Shown: positions 21,672 through 29,383 of the stretch, in pieces
Layout of the letters: each line of letters begins with the position of its first letter
Position numbering within the stretch: position 1 is the stretch's first letter
Origin: a virus
Length of the DNA: 45,591 bases
Strand: one strand, 5' to 3'
Virus record (IMG/VR): IMGVR_UViG_3300036832_000582
Span: 1-45,591 of that record
Translations under genes and position numbers: made by a program
Notes under the pieces: generated by a model
The model's input: only the letters and a program-made list of their open reading frames with translations
Database searches by the model: none
What the model was told of the DNA's origin: nothing

Positions 21672-21682
21672 CGACCGAGGAG
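21672..21682 (+). promoter_or_regulatory. Start-associated sequence CGACCGAGGAG
   Basis: Perfect copy (extended to GAGGAGG) ending five bases before ATG 21688. Confidence 0.75.
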
Positions 21683-21687
21683 GCCAG

Positions 21688-21825
21688 ATGATCAAGGTCA
21701 AGGTGACCTTCGCCAGCGGAGCGATTCGTTCTGGCAAGGGCAAGACCATCGAGGCTGCCGTCGCGAAGCTCACGAAGTACGCGGACGGCGCGGCGATCAT
21801 CGACGTGGCCGTGAGAGGAGCATGA
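21688..21825 (+). CDS. Hypothetical 45-aa protein
   Basis: Start fixed by the start-associated sequence. MIKVKVTFASGAIRSGKGKT then a helix and strand: a small basic alpha/beta peptide. No family recognised. It leads the P8 operon and overlaps the next gene by four bases. Confidence 0.6.
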   Translation: MIKVKVTFASGAIRSGKGKTIEAAVAKLTKYADGAAIIDVAVRGA

Positions 21826-22181
21826 CCGTGGACGAGCAGTTCACCTGCCCCGAGTGCGGGACCGAGATGATCCGCAGCCCGCTCGACCCGGAGTTCCTGA
21901 TTCACGTCGAGTCCACCGACTGCGCTCCCGACCCGTGGCCGACGCCCGAGACCGCGCGCGCGACCTGCCACTGGCTGATCCAAGTCGCCAGCGGCAACCC
22001 CGAGCCCGACTTCCCCGAGGATCTCTGGAAGGAAGTCGAGTGCGGCGCGGCGCTGACCATCAACGAGTACGGGTCCTGGAAGTGCGAAGCCGGGCACGAG
22101 TACGTGACCATCAACGATCCGGCACGAGCGGCGTGGGACGCCGAGCAGGCGTTCATCGAGCGCCAGGAAGAGCGCTACTGA
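21822..22181 (+). CDS. Hypothetical 119-aa protein with N-terminal zinc motif
   Basis: ATG overlaps the previous stop. FTCPECGTEMI near the N-terminus and later Cys (DCAPDP, ECGAAL, KCEAGHEYV) suggest one or two zinc sites. Acidic overall, with many Trp. No family recognised. Stop overlaps the next ATG (TGATG). Confidence 0.62.
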   Translation: MTVDEQFTCPECGTEMIRSPLDPEFLIHVESTDCAPDPWPTPETARATCHWLIQVASGNPEPDFPEDLWKEVECGAALTINEYGSWKCEAGHEYVTINDPARAAWDAEQAFIERQEERY

Positions 22182-22516
22182 TGGCCGAGTTCCGGCTGTA
22201 CTTCAACGACGCCGACGATGCGCATGCAGCGCAGAAGCGCGTCGAGAGCTACGACGCGCCGATCAAGACGCTGGACGACGTGCGAACTGACATGCGCGAC
22301 TTTGCCCACCGGCACGGGGTCGCGGACCCGCTGCGTGCGGCGCGGAAATACCAGGCGATCCTACGGGCAGGCGATCCCGTCACGATCGTCTGGCCAGCGT
22401 CGCGATACGACGATGACGCCAGCTCTCCCTGGGAGCTGATCTTGGAGGCCGACTCGATCCAGGACGTGCAGCAGTTCGTCGGGGTCGATCTCGACTACTC
22501 GTGGGAGACGGGCTGA
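22181..22516 (+). CDS. Hypothetical 111-aa protein
   Basis: ATG overlaps the previous stop. Starts with a beta strand (FRLYFNDADDAHAAQKRVES), then helix and an acidic beta C-terminus (WELILEADSIQDVQQFVGVD). Looks like a small alpha/beta (ferredoxin-like) fold. No family recognised. Confidence 0.62.
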   Translation: MAEFRLYFNDADDAHAAQKRVESYDAPIKTLDDVRTDMRDFAHRHGVADPLRAARKYQAILRAGDPVTIVWPASRYDDDASSPWELILEADSIQDVQQFVGVDLDYSWETG

Positions 22517-22761
22517 TGGTTGAGCGGCTAGAGCATGAGTCGCCGCGTTCGTGGACCCGCCGGGCGGTGCTCGCGAAGGCGCGCGAGCTTGGCGTGAACT
22601 TGCCCGAAGAGGCGATCCGCGCGCTCGCGGACGAGGCGGTGATCACCATGTCGCTGGCGTTTGCGCACGACATCCCGAAGGATCCGGGGATGTCGGTGAT
22701 CGAAGGGTTCCAGGCGATGATGGCCGTGACCGAAGAGTGGACCGAAGAGCCCGACGAGTAA
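22516..22761 (+). CDS. Hypothetical 81-aa helical protein
   Basis: ATG overlaps the previous stop. Helical with RRAVLAKARELGVNLPEEAI and a C-terminal acidic helix. No family recognised. The TAA stop lies in the left arm of dyad promoter P9. Confidence 0.6.
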   Translation: MVERLEHESPRSWTRRAVLAKARELGVNLPEEAIRALADEAVITMSLAFAHDIPKDPGMSVIEGFQAMMAVTEEWTEEPDE

Positions 22762-22782
22762 GCGCACGATGTGCGCTATACT
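22760..22782 (+). promoter_or_regulatory. Dyad promoter P9
   Basis: AAGCGC (22760-22765), spacer ACGATGT, GCGCTA (22773-22778), -10 box TATACT (22777-22782). The five inner pairs AGCGC/GCGCT are perfect: a compensated variant in which both arms carry GCGC in place of GCAC/GTGC. Confidence 0.8.
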
Positions 22783-22796
22783 GTAGGTGCAACCCC

Positions 22797-22807
22797 CGAC
22801 CGAGGAG
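22797..22807 (+). promoter_or_regulatory. Start-associated sequence CGACCGAGGAG
   Basis: Perfect copy ending six bases before ATG 22814. Confidence 0.75.
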
Positions 22808-22813
22808 GAACAA

Positions 22814-23158
22814 ATGAGTGGCCTGCGCGCAGACATCTACCGAGGGCCTTACGGCGACTGCTCAGGCGGCGGGATCTCCAGCCGCGTGAACCAGGTGACG
22901 ATCGTCGACCCGCGCATCGAGGGGCCGTTTGAGCCCAGCGACGACGCCCCCGCGGTGCGGCTCGTGGAGCGCAACTTCGGCGGCAAGCCGTACTTCCACC
23001 TGGAGCCGATCGAGCGGCCCGAGGGCATGCTCGGCCCGATGATGGGCGGCACCTACGTGGCGACGCCGGACAGCCGCCTGCGCCGGATCGTGGAGGGAGC
23101 GATCCCGCTGCACGACCGGTGGGAGACCCCCGAGCAGTACAGGAGCCTGAGCATATGA
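22814..23158 (+). CDS. Hypothetical 114-aa protein
   Basis: Start set by the start-associated sequence. Gly/Pro-rich beta protein: DIYRGPYGDCSGGGISSRVN, VRLVERNFGGKPYFHLEPIE, then GTYVATPDSRLRRIVEG. No family recognised. Overlaps the next gene by four bases. Confidence 0.64.
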   Translation: MSGLRADIYRGPYGDCSGGGISSRVNQVTIVDPRIEGPFEPSDDAPAVRLVERNFGGKPYFHLEPIERPEGMLGPMMGGTYVATPDSRLRRIVEGAIPLHDRWETPEQYRSLSI

Positions 23159-23400
23159 GCGAGTTCCCGATCGACCACACGATGCCGAACGGAGCGACCG
23201 TGGCCGACTGGCTCGGCACGGCGGCATCCGCTGCCCGCGCAGCGGCGATGCACATCGAGGATGTGCGCGGAGTCGGAACCGCGTACCGCCCCGACGCGTT
23301 CACCTCGCGAGCCAAGCTCGCCAAGGCGACCGAGCAGCTTCGCCAGGCGCTGAGCGAGCTTGAGACCGTTACGGGCGTGCTGCTGATCAAGCAGGGGTAA
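23155..23400 (+). CDS. Hypothetical 81-aa helical protein
   Basis: ATG overlaps the previous stop. Mostly helical with Ala-rich AASAARAAAMHIEDVRG and a C-terminal coiled segment (KATEQLRQALSELETVTGVL). No family recognised. Last gene before the strongest terminator in the window. Confidence 0.62.
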   Translation: MSEFPIDHTMPNGATVADWLGTAASAARAAAMHIEDVRGVGTAYRPDAFTSRAKLAKATEQLRQALSELETVTGVLLIKQG

Positions 23401-23428
23401 CGCCGGGGCGCAAGCCTGGCTGGGCAAG

Positions 23429-23468
23429 AAGGGCCGTCCTCGCTGTGAGGGCGGCCCTTTCCCTTTCC
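23429..23468 (+). terminator. Strong bidirectional-looking terminator
   Basis: AAGGGCCGTCCTC, loop GCTGT, GAGGGCGGCCCTT: 13-bp stem with one G-T pair, then TTCCCTTTCC. It separates the small-gene cassette from the capsid operon. Confidence 0.75.
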
Positions 23469-23485
23469 ACAGAGCGGGCAGAATC

Positions 23486-23519
23486 CATCTGCGGTAGCGG
23501 TCACAGGCCGCCGTAGTAT
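23486..23519 (+). promoter_or_regulatory. Late promoter (class 2) for the capsid operon
   Basis: CATCTGCGGT (23486-23495), 17 bases, GTAGTAT (23513-23519) with -10 TAGTAT. The same arrangement with identical spacing occurs at 29384-29417. ATG 23527 is seven bases past the -10, so the mRNA is probably leaderless. Confidence 0.6.
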
Positions 23520-23526
23520 CGGCCCC

Positions 23527-25005
23527 ATGAGTGCTGTCACAGACCCGCCGACCGAGGCGCTTGAGCTACGCGAGGCGATGTACGCGCTCTCGCGCGACGC
23601 CGTCCCGTTCCCGACCGAGCTGCAGGAGCAGCGCGTCCGGCGACTCGTCGACCGCGGCCTGAGCTTGGAAGAGGCGACCGAGACCGAGCAGCACGAGCGC
23701 AACAAGCTGCTGCCGCTGCACATCCTGCGCCCGTGCCTGGGCAAGGGCAAGGGCCGACACCTCTACGAGGCGAAGATGCTGGAGGAGAACGCCAGCAAGT
23801 TCGCGGGCTGGCGGCAGTTCATCGACCACCTCTCACCGGAGGCGCGGCGCGCGGCCAAGGGGCTGCCGCGCTCGATCCGCGACCTGGGCGGGCGGATCGT
23901 GGAGAGCTACTGGGACGGCAGCGTGCCGCCCGACCCCGACAAGGACTTTGGCCAGGGCGCGGTCGTCGGCTGGTCGCTGCCGACGCCGTTCATCCGCGAG
24001 CTGGCCGAGAACGATCCCGAGCTGGTCGAGGCCTCGATCTCGGCCAACGCCACGAGCGTGCAGCCGATCATGCGCGACGGCCGCCGGGCGTGGCTGGTCG
24101 AGGGCATCGAGGATCGCGGAAGCGTTGACTGGGTGACGGAGGCGGGCGCTGGCGGCCGCGTCGTCGCGCTGATGGAAGCTGCCTACGAGGAGGACGGGAT
24201 GGGACTGCTGGAGACGATGACCGACGAGGAGTTCATCGCCTACGTCGAGGAGATCCGCCCGCACCTACTCACCGAGCAGTCTGACGGCGACGCCGAGGAC
24301 GCGGCAGACCAGGGCGATGACGAGCTTGAGGAGATGGTCGCGCGGATGATGAAGCGCAACCCCAAGCTCAACCGGGCCCAGGCCGAGGCGCTGGCCAAGA
24401 AGGCGCTGGCCAAATCAACGGCGGAAGCCGCAATCACAGAGGAGACGGATATGGGTGCGATCACCCCCGAGGCGCTCCAGGAAGCTCTCCAGAGTGAGGA
24501 CTTCCGCGGCGTGCTCGATGACGTTGTCGAGCAGCGCGTCAAGACGCTGGTCGAGGCGGCGGTGGCAGGCGAGCGAGAGCTGATCCGCGCCGAGGCGCGC
24601 GCCGACGCCGACCGCCAGCTTGAGCTGCGCGACATGCGCGACGCGGCTCACCGGCAGATCTCAGAAGCCAAGCTTCCGACGGTGTTCGCGAATCGCGCCA
24701 AGGCGCAGTTCGAGATCACCAACGACGGCCCGGCGTCGGCGCTGGATGTCGTCGACGACGTCGACGATGACGGCAACGTCACCAAGCAGGCGGCCGCCAA
24801 GCTCCAGGAGGCGGTGGACGCCGCCGTCCAGGATCAGCGCGAGCTGCTCGCCGCGGCCAACCCGACGGCCGTTCGCGGCCAGGGCCCTGGCGCTCCCGCC
24901 AAGCGCGGCGACGGGGAGGAGGACCCGAAGAAGGGCGAGGGCACGCTCTACGGGTCCCTGCTCCAGGAAGCAGGGGTCGATCCCGCAACGGCGTGGGACG
25001 ACTAG
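23527..25005 (+). CDS. Prohead (capsid maturation) protease fused to scaffold
   Basis: 492 aa. The N-terminal 235 residues look like a phage prohead serine protease: VVGWSLPTPFIREL, SISANATSVQPIMRDGRR and IEDRGSVDWVTEAGAGGRV, the S-V-D-x-V-T-x-(A/P)-G-A-G-G signature whose Ser is the likely nucleophile. Then an acidic linker and a long charged helical region (residues about 300-420, GELIRAEARADADRQLEL type) typical of scaffolding proteins, ending in a Gly/Pro-rich tail. It lies directly before the decoration and major capsid genes, as expected. An internal start at 24451 could give scaffold alone. Catalytic assignment by motif memory. Confidence 0.72.
   Translation: MSAVTDPPTEALELREAMYALSRDAVPFPTELQEQRVRRLVDRGLSLEEATETEQHERNKLLPLHILRPCLGKGKGRHLYEAKMLEENASKFAGWRQFIDHLSPEARRAAKGLPRSIRDLGGRIVESYWDGSVPPDPDKDFGQGAVVGWSLPTPFIRELAENDPELVEASISANATSVQPIMRDGRRAWLVEGIEDRGSVDWVTEAGAGGRVVALMEAAYEEDGMGLLETMTDEEFIAYVEEIRPHLLTEQSDGDAEDAADQGDDELEEMVARMMKRNPKLNRAQAEALAKKALAKSTAEAAITEETDMGAITPEALQEALQSEDFRGVLDDVVEQRVKTLVEAAVAGERELIRAEARADADRQLELRDMRDAAHRQISEAKLPTVFANRAKAQFEITNDGPASALDVVDDVDDDGNVTKQAAAKLQEAVDAAVQDQRELLAAANPTAVRGQGPGAPAKRGDGEEDPKKGEGTLYGSLLQEAGVDPATAWDD
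24451..25005 (+). CDS. Nested in-frame scaffold protein
   Basis: In-frame ATG 24451 is preceded at six bases by GAGGAG, a good internal ribosome site placed exactly at the boundary between the protease part and the helical scaffold part. Translation here would give a 184-aa scaffold (MGAITPEALQEALQSEDFRG start). The lambda C/Nu3 pair uses the same design. It is inferred from the site and domain boundary only. Confidence 0.5.
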   Translation: MGAITPEALQEALQSEDFRGVLDDVVEQRVKTLVEAAVAGERELIRAEARADADRQLELRDMRDAAHRQISEAKLPTVFANRAKAQFEITNDGPASALDVVDDVDDDGNVTKQAAAKLQEAVDAAVQDQRELLAAANPTAVRGQGPGAPAKRGDGEEDPKKGEGTLYGSLLQEAGVDPATAWDD

Positions 25006-25034
25006 GCCACCGGTAGGCAGAAAGGAGCAACGAG

Positions 25035-25415
25035 GTGCCATATAACCGACCTGGCCCGGGCGTCTACGTCGTCAACGGTGGCTCGGCCATCGCACACGGT
25101 TCGCCCCAGGTGAACGCTGGTTTCGTCGGCGTCGCGGTCAAGCAGAAGTCGCGGACGTGGCAGGACGGTCTCGCGATCCAGGCGACGATCGACGCGGCCG
25201 AGCCGTACTTCCTGATCACCAAGGGCGTGGTCCAGGTGCCCAACACCGGGATCTCCGCCAACGTCAAGGGCGACCCGATCTACATCACGGCGGCCGGGGT
25301 GCTCAACACGACCAACACCAACCCGAAGTTCGGGCGCATCGTGGAGGTCTCCGGACAGCGCGGCACGCCCACGGGCAAGGTCCGCATCGACCTGGACACG
25401 AAGGACAGCTTCTAG
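25035..25415 (+). CDS. Capsid decoration protein (DUF2190-like)
   Basis: 126 aa, GTG start after AAAGGAGCAACGAG. The sequence is all beta with Gly: GVYVVNGGSAIAHGSPQVNA, GFVGVAVKQKSRTW, PYFLITKGVVQVPN, then VKGDPIYITAAGVLN and VSGQRGTPTGKVRIDL. This follows the pattern of DUF2190-type capsid stabilising proteins (V-x-x-G-x-P-V, G-V-x-x-V, G-D-x-V-Y-x-x). It sits between protease/scaffold and major capsid genes, the usual place for a decoration protein. Confidence 0.7.
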   Translation: MPYNRPGPGVYVVNGGSAIAHGSPQVNAGFVGVAVKQKSRTWQDGLAIQATIDAAEPYFLITKGVVQVPNTGISANVKGDPIYITAAGVLNTTNTNPKFGRIVEVSGQRGTPTGKVRIDLDTKDSF

Positions 25416-25417
25416 TT

Positions 25418-25445
25418 CTCAGCCGGGTTCCCCCACCCGGCTGAG
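25418..25445 (+). terminator. Hairpin between decoration and major capsid genes
   Basis: CTCAGCCGGGT, loop TCCCCC, ACCCGGCTGAG: perfect 11-bp stem, followed by TCGGCCCTTCGGGGC. No T run. It may be an attenuator or mRNA-stability element that sets capsid protein levels. Confidence 0.6.
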
Positions 25446-25522
25446 TCGGCCCTTCGGGGCATCATCATGGGCGCGTTGCGCCTTGGCGGGGAGCGGCGAA
25501 AGTCAAACCAAGGAGCAACGTG

Positions 25523-26578
25523 ATGCACGGCAATCCATACGGGGCTTACGGGCGACCGATTCGGCTGCTGGAGGCCTACAAGGAATGGCGCGACGAGCGC
25601 CAACTGGAGGAGGCCGACTCCAAGGCCGACTTCCCGTCGTTCCTGTTCGGCCCGGTGCGCCAGTCGATGTGGTCCGGGTACTCGCGGGCCCAAGCGCAGT
25701 ATCAAAGGTACACGCGCCAGGAGAACGCGCCGGACTTCCGCGACCGGCGACTGCGTGGCCTCAACGGGCTGCTCGGGATCGGCTACGTGGGAGACCACGG
25801 GCACTACCCCGGCATGGTCCGCACCGAGCGCCCGGCGGCTTCGCTGTCGGTCGACACGTACGGTGGCGTCTACCAGATCACCCGCCAGGCGATCATCAAC
25901 GACGACTCCAACGAGCTGCTGAACCGCAACCCGGCCGACATGGGCTACGCGGCCGGTGTGTTCATCCTGCAGACCGTGATCGCGATGATCCAGACCCCGG
26001 GTCTCGCGCCGGACGGCAACGCGTTCTACAGCGTCCCCCGCGGCAACCAGGTGGTCGTGCCGCTGTCAGAGGACGCGCTGGCTGACGCGGTGGCCTACAT
26101 GGAGTCCCAGCTCGACGACGACGGGCGTCAGATCGTCGTCACGCCGCAGCTCCTGGTGGTCAAGAACGCGCGCCTGCAGATGATCGCCCAGCGGATCCTC
26201 AACTCGACCCAGACCGGCGTCAACATCCAGTACACGGGCGCGGCCGGAGTCGGATCCAACGTGTTCGACAAGGGCACGATCAACCCGCTGGCCGGGATTC
26301 TTCCCGCCGACGGCGTGATCCGCGATCCCTGGTTCTCAGACGCCAACGACTGGTATCTGTTCGCCGACCCGGGCGACGTCCCCGCGTTCGCAGTGGGCTT
26401 CCTCAACGGGCAGTCAGAGCCGCAGGTAATGCTCAAGGACCCGATGGTCCGGATGGCGCTGGGCGCGGGCACCGACCCCTACCAGTACGAGCTGGACTCG
26501 GTGGACTTCAAGGTCCGCTCGGACTTCGGCACTGCACCGATCGACCCTCGCGGTGCGTACCGTTCAATCGTTCCGTAG
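25523..26578 (+). CDS. Major capsid protein (HK97 fold, Mu gpT-like)
   Basis: 351 aa. ATG 25523 is preferred to GTG 25520 because AAGGAG is about seven bases upstream. Sequence shows the expected features: N-terminal helical arm (RLLEAYKEWRDERQLEEADS), RTERPAASLSVDTYGGVYQI followed by TRQAIINDDSNELLNRNPAD (typical of gpT-like subunits), the central ALADAVAYMESQLDDDGR, ITVVTPQLLVV-type strand, and a C-terminal VDFKVRSDFGTAPIDPRG. Forms the icosahedral shell after cleavage or direct assembly. Located right after decoration gene; flanked by hairpins on both sides, consistent with high independent expression. Confidence 0.85.
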   Translation: MHGNPYGAYGRPIRLLEAYKEWRDERQLEEADSKADFPSFLFGPVRQSMWSGYSRAQAQYQRYTRQENAPDFRDRRLRGLNGLLGIGYVGDHGHYPGMVRTERPAASLSVDTYGGVYQITRQAIINDDSNELLNRNPADMGYAAGVFILQTVIAMIQTPGLAPDGNAFYSVPRGNQVVVPLSEDALADAVAYMESQLDDDGRQIVVTPQLLVVKNARLQMIAQRILNSTQTGVNIQYTGAAGVGSNVFDKGTINPLAGILPADGVIRDPWFSDANDWYLFADPGDVPAFAVGFLNGQSEPQVMLKDPMVRMALGAGTDPYQYELDSVDFKVRSDFGTAPIDPRGAYRSIVP

Positions 26579-26607
26579 GCCTCTCCATCCACCGGAACGG
26601 ACCTCGC

Positions 26608-26631
26608 GGCGGCGGCTTTCGGGCCGCCGTC
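26608..26631 (+). terminator. Terminator-like hairpin after major capsid gene
   Basis: GGCGGCGGC, loop TTTCGG, GCCGCCGTC: 9-bp stem with one G-T pair. Followed by CGCCCGTTTG. Confidence 0.55.
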
Positions 26632-26643
26632 GCCCGTTTGTGA

Positions 26644-26668
26644 GCCCCGCTCGGGGCGCGGGTAGCCT
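26644..26668 (+). promoter_or_regulatory. Candidate promoter with GCCCCG-CT-CGGGGC dyad
   Basis: Perfect 6-bp dyad at 26644-26657 with a -10-like TAGCCT at 26663-26668, 30-40 bases before a good GAGGAGG ribosome site and ATG 26705. The dyad could be an operator or the end of the upstream terminator. Confidence 0.4.
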
Positions 26669-26704
26669 TGAGCAAACGAGCCCAGAGGAGGCTTAGCACA
26701 CATC

Positions 26705-27259
26705 ATGTCACCCCGTGGCAACGATTCAGAAGCAGCAGGCCAAGAGCTGAAGGCTCGTACCGGCGTCGCCCCCAACGCCGAGGAGATGATCGCGGCCAAC
26801 CAGGCGCGCTGGCCGACCGAGCTGATGGCGGCCAACAACCGGGCGGTCGACTCCGAGGCGACCGACGACCTGTCCGACGACGAGGTCCAGGGCCTGGTCG
26901 GAGACGACCAGACGGTGCTCGGCCACGCGGTCCGCGGTCCGTTCGTGGTCACCGTCTCCGAAGACGACGAGACCGGCGAGATCGTCAAGAAGGCACACCC
27001 GCGCCCGGGTCACGAGAAGCAGGCCGAGCGCCTCGCGCCCAAGGAGATGGATCCCGAGAAGGCCGACAAGGAGGCCCAGAAGCGGGCCGAGAAGGAGGCC
27101 AAGGAGCGCGAGGTCGACGAGGACGTCGCCACGCCCGAGGGCGCAGCCGAGGAGCAGGGCGAGCAGGGTGACCAGGGCACCGAGCAGCAGCCCCACCCCG
27201 AGCAGCAGGCCGAGAAGCCCAAGTCGACCGCAACGCCCGCGGCCGCTCGCCGCCGATAG
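26705..27259 (+). CDS. Hypothetical head-module protein with charged coiled coil
   Basis: 184 aa. Strong GAGGAGG upstream, ATG chosen over closer codons. Residues about 15-45 are helical (GVAPNAEEMIAANQARWPTE). The middle has a beta part (VRGPFVVTVSEDDETGEIVK), then a long Glu/Lys/Ala coiled coil (EKADKEAQKRAEKEAKERE) and a Glu/Gln-rich disordered tail ending in RRR. It occupies the slot between major capsid protein and the head-tail connectors and may be a connector accessory or assembly factor. No family recognised. Confidence 0.62.
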   Translation: MSPRGNDSEAAGQELKARTGVAPNAEEMIAANQARWPTELMAANNRAVDSEATDDLSDDEVQGLVGDDQTVLGHAVRGPFVVTVSEDDETGEIVKKAHPRPGHEKQAERLAPKEMDPEKADKEAQKRAEKEAKEREVDEDVATPEGAAEEQGEQGDQGTEQQPHPEQQAEKPKSTATPAAARRR

Positions 27260-27271
27260 GAGGAAGGGGCG

Positions 27272-27856
27272 GTGAGCGTCACGCCAACAGCGGCGCTGCC
27301 GCCCACCGTCGCCGACCTCAAGACCTGGAGCCGGATCGACTTCTCCTCGCTCGACGCGCCCTACACCGACGCTGACCTGCAGGAGCTGATCAACCGCACG
27401 GCGGCGTACCTGACCGCGGTGACCGGCACGGCGATGGACGGCTCGCTGACACCAGCGCTCGTGCCGATCGCAGAGGACGCATTCCAGATCCGGATCGAGG
27501 AGACGGTCTTCAAGAGCCAGCCCGACTACGTCGAGACCGAGGCCGACGACCTGATCCAGAGCTTCACGGCGGGCAACTACTCAGAGTCGCGCCATGAGCC
27601 CGGTCGGTCGCGCTACACGGGGGTGACCACCGGGCTGCCGAGCATCGACCCCAACGCCCGCCTGAACTTCGACATCTGGCTGCTGTGCACGCCGCAGATG
27701 CAGGAGTACTGGCGCTTCGTCATGCAGAACCAGGGGGCCCCGGCGATCGAGGTAACCGAGGCCGACTGGGGCAACTACGACGGGCTGTACCCCTACAGCT
27801 ACGGCGTCGGGGCGTTCCAGGGGCCGCTGCTTGAGCCGGGTGTCTGGGGCGCGTAG
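27272..27856 (+). CDS. Head-tail adaptor protein
   Basis: 194 aa. GTG start after GGAGGAAGGGGCG. The N-terminal part (TVADLKTWSRIDFSSLDAPY, then TDADLQELINRTAAYLTAVT) has the D-L-K-x-W...D-x-x-L-x-x-x-I-x-x-A-x-x-x-L plan of gp6/gp15-type head-tail connectors. The C-terminus is beta with aromatic residues (NYDGLYPYSYGVGAFQGP). Position directly after the capsid genes supports the role: a ring joining portal and tail. Next gene starts at the adjacent base (TAG-GTG). Confidence 0.68.
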   Translation: MSVTPTAALPPTVADLKTWSRIDFSSLDAPYTDADLQELINRTAAYLTAVTGTAMDGSLTPALVPIAEDAFQIRIEETVFKSQPDYVETEADDLIQSFTAGNYSESRHEPGRSRYTGVTTGLPSIDPNARLNFDIWLLCTPQMQEYWRFVMQNQGAPAIEVTEADWGNYDGLYPYSYGVGAFQGPLLEPGVWGA

Positions 27857-28255
27857 GTGTCGCTCAACGCGGCGCTGGTCGACCGGGCCCGCCGGGTGAT
27901 CGAGACCCCGACCGACGAGAAGGTCGAGGGCACGACCGTGTTCCAGACGCTGCACGGCCCGTGGTTCAAGGTGCGCCTGACCCTGCAGGCATCGCCGGAG
28001 TCAGACGATCCGCAGGCGGGCCGCCGCCGCGTCCCGCACCCCGGCACGATCCTGTGCGGCGTCAAGGATCTCGACGGCGGCGTGGTGGTGATCAACGCGA
28101 CCGACCGGCTGTGGGTCAACTCCAGGGAGCTGGGCAGCGCGCTGTATGAGATCACCTCCGACGGTGAGCCGATCCGCAAGAAGCGCAAGCAGATCGGCTG
28201 GATGGCGACGATCACTCGTCTGGAAGAGCACGAGTTCCAGGCGGTCGAGGCGTGA
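27857..28255 (+). CDS. Head-tail connector / stopper protein
   Basis: 132 aa, GTG immediately after the previous stop. The pattern (VIETPTDEKVEGTTVFQTLH, GPWFKVRLTLQASPESDD, GTILCGVKDLDGGVVVINAT, then WVNSRELGSALYEITSDGEP) is mostly beta, like SPP1 gp16-type stoppers. Located between adaptor and tail-completion genes, where the stopper is expected. Assigned by synteny plus fold-like pattern. Confidence 0.58.
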   Translation: MSLNAALVDRARRVIETPTDEKVEGTTVFQTLHGPWFKVRLTLQASPESDDPQAGRRRVPHPGTILCGVKDLDGGVVVINATDRLWVNSRELGSALYEITSDGEPIRKKRKQIGWMATITRLEEHEFQAVEA

Positions 28256-28794
28256 GCGGCTACGAGGCGGTCTACATCGGGCCGAAGCTCGCCGACCTGT
28301 TCGACGACACACCGGTCAAGCGGACGTGCCTGCGCATGGCCGATACCGGCGGCGACCGCATGCACGCGATGATCAGCGCGCTGACGCCGGTCAAGACCGG
28401 CAACCTGGCCACGAGCTGGTATCGCGAGCCGACGCGGCGCGAGCTGCACGGGACGGCACCGGCCTACGTGTCAACGGTCGCGACAGACGTCGACTACGCG
28501 CCGTACGTCAACTACGGGACGGGACTGTGGGGCCCGGAGCACCGCAAGTACCTGATCGAGCCGCACCCCCCCAACCAGGCGCTCACGTGGATCGACCCGC
28601 TTACGGGACGCCGTGTGTTCGCGCGCCGCGTCTGGCATTCGGGCTCGCCAGGCGAGCACATGATCGAGAAGGGCGGCGCGCTTGTCGAGTCGCTGTTGAA
28701 CGAGATCATGGTTACCGACCTGGAGATCTTCAAACGCGAAATGGAGGCCCAGGCGGTCGAGGCGATGCGCGGGGTGGTGATCCCGCCGAGATGA
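28252..28794 (+). CDS. Tail-completion protein (HK97 gp10-like)
   Basis: 180 aa, GTG overlapping the previous stop. The motif AMISALTPVKTGNLATSW (residues about 40-57) followed by VDYAPYVNYGTGLWGPEHRK is the classic HK97 gp10 signature (P-V-x-x-G-x-L-x-x-S...Y-A-x-x-V-x-x-G). A mid-chain insertion with RVFARRVWHSGSPGEHMIEK extends it. These proteins seal the head-tail joint or tail end in assembly. Strong synteny. Confidence 0.75.
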   Translation: MSGYEAVYIGPKLADLFDDTPVKRTCLRMADTGGDRMHAMISALTPVKTGNLATSWYREPTRRELHGTAPAYVSTVATDVDYAPYVNYGTGLWGPEHRKYLIEPHPPNQALTWIDPLTGRRVFARRVWHSGSPGEHMIEKGGALVESLLNEIMVTDLEIFKREMEAQAVEAMRGVVIPPR

Positions 28795-29381
28795 GCACGC
28801 TCGACGTCGGCCGGACGAACACCGACGCGCTGAGGAGCCTCAAGCGCTACGTCGCCGCGGCGCTGGGCGACGGCTTCGAGGTGCGCCTGTCGCGCGAGGA
28901 GGGAGCGTTTGACCGGCCGTTCGCGCGCGTCTGGCAGGTGGCGGGCACGACCTACCCGCTGACCGGCGGGAAGTGGCTGGCGGACATCGTGCAGCCGTTC
29001 GTGATCTCCGCCTACCCCGAGCCCGGCGAGACCCCCGACGAGGCGCTGCTGGGCGCGCAGGCGGTCGAGGAGACGCTGTACAAGGCGTTCCGCGTGGGCG
29101 TCAACGGCGGGCGTCCCCTGCGCGTGCCGCTGCTGAACTACGCCAGCGTCGCGCTGGACGCGCCGGGCGTCTGGAAGGCACCCATCTTCATGCGCGTCAC
29201 CGATCTCTCGACCCAGCCGTTCCCGGACCCTGACGAGTCCCGGCTGTGGACCGTTGTCTGTGACGTGCGCCTGACCTGGCGCAGGCTCGCGGCCACCATT
29301 CCGGACAGCCCGCTGCTCACCTCTGTGCCCGTTTCGCCGGGCCCACTGCTCGACTCTGTACCCGTCTCGCCGGGCCCCTGA
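28791..29381 (+). CDS. Tail terminator-like protein
   Basis: 196 aa, ATG overlapping the previous stop. Helical start (NTDALRSLKRYVAAALGDGF), then strands with EVRLSREEGAFDRPFARVWQ and a C-terminal VTDLSTQPFPDPDESRLWTV then VVCDVRLTWRRL, fitting the tail-terminator alpha/beta plan (residues about 1-175). The last 20 residues are an imperfect tandem repeat (TSVPVSPGP / DSVPVSPGP) encoded by 24-bp repeats at 29329-29378. Position just before the tail sheath operon fits. Confidence 0.65.
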   Translation: MSTLDVGRTNTDALRSLKRYVAAALGDGFEVRLSREEGAFDRPFARVWQVAGTTYPLTGGKWLADIVQPFVISAYPEPGETPDEALLGAQAVEETLYKAFRVGVNGGRPLRVPLLNYASVALDAPGVWKAPIFMRVTDLSTQPFPDPDESRLWTVVCDVRLTWRRLAATIPDSPLLTSVPVSPGPLLDSVPVSPGP

Positions 29382-29383
29382 TT

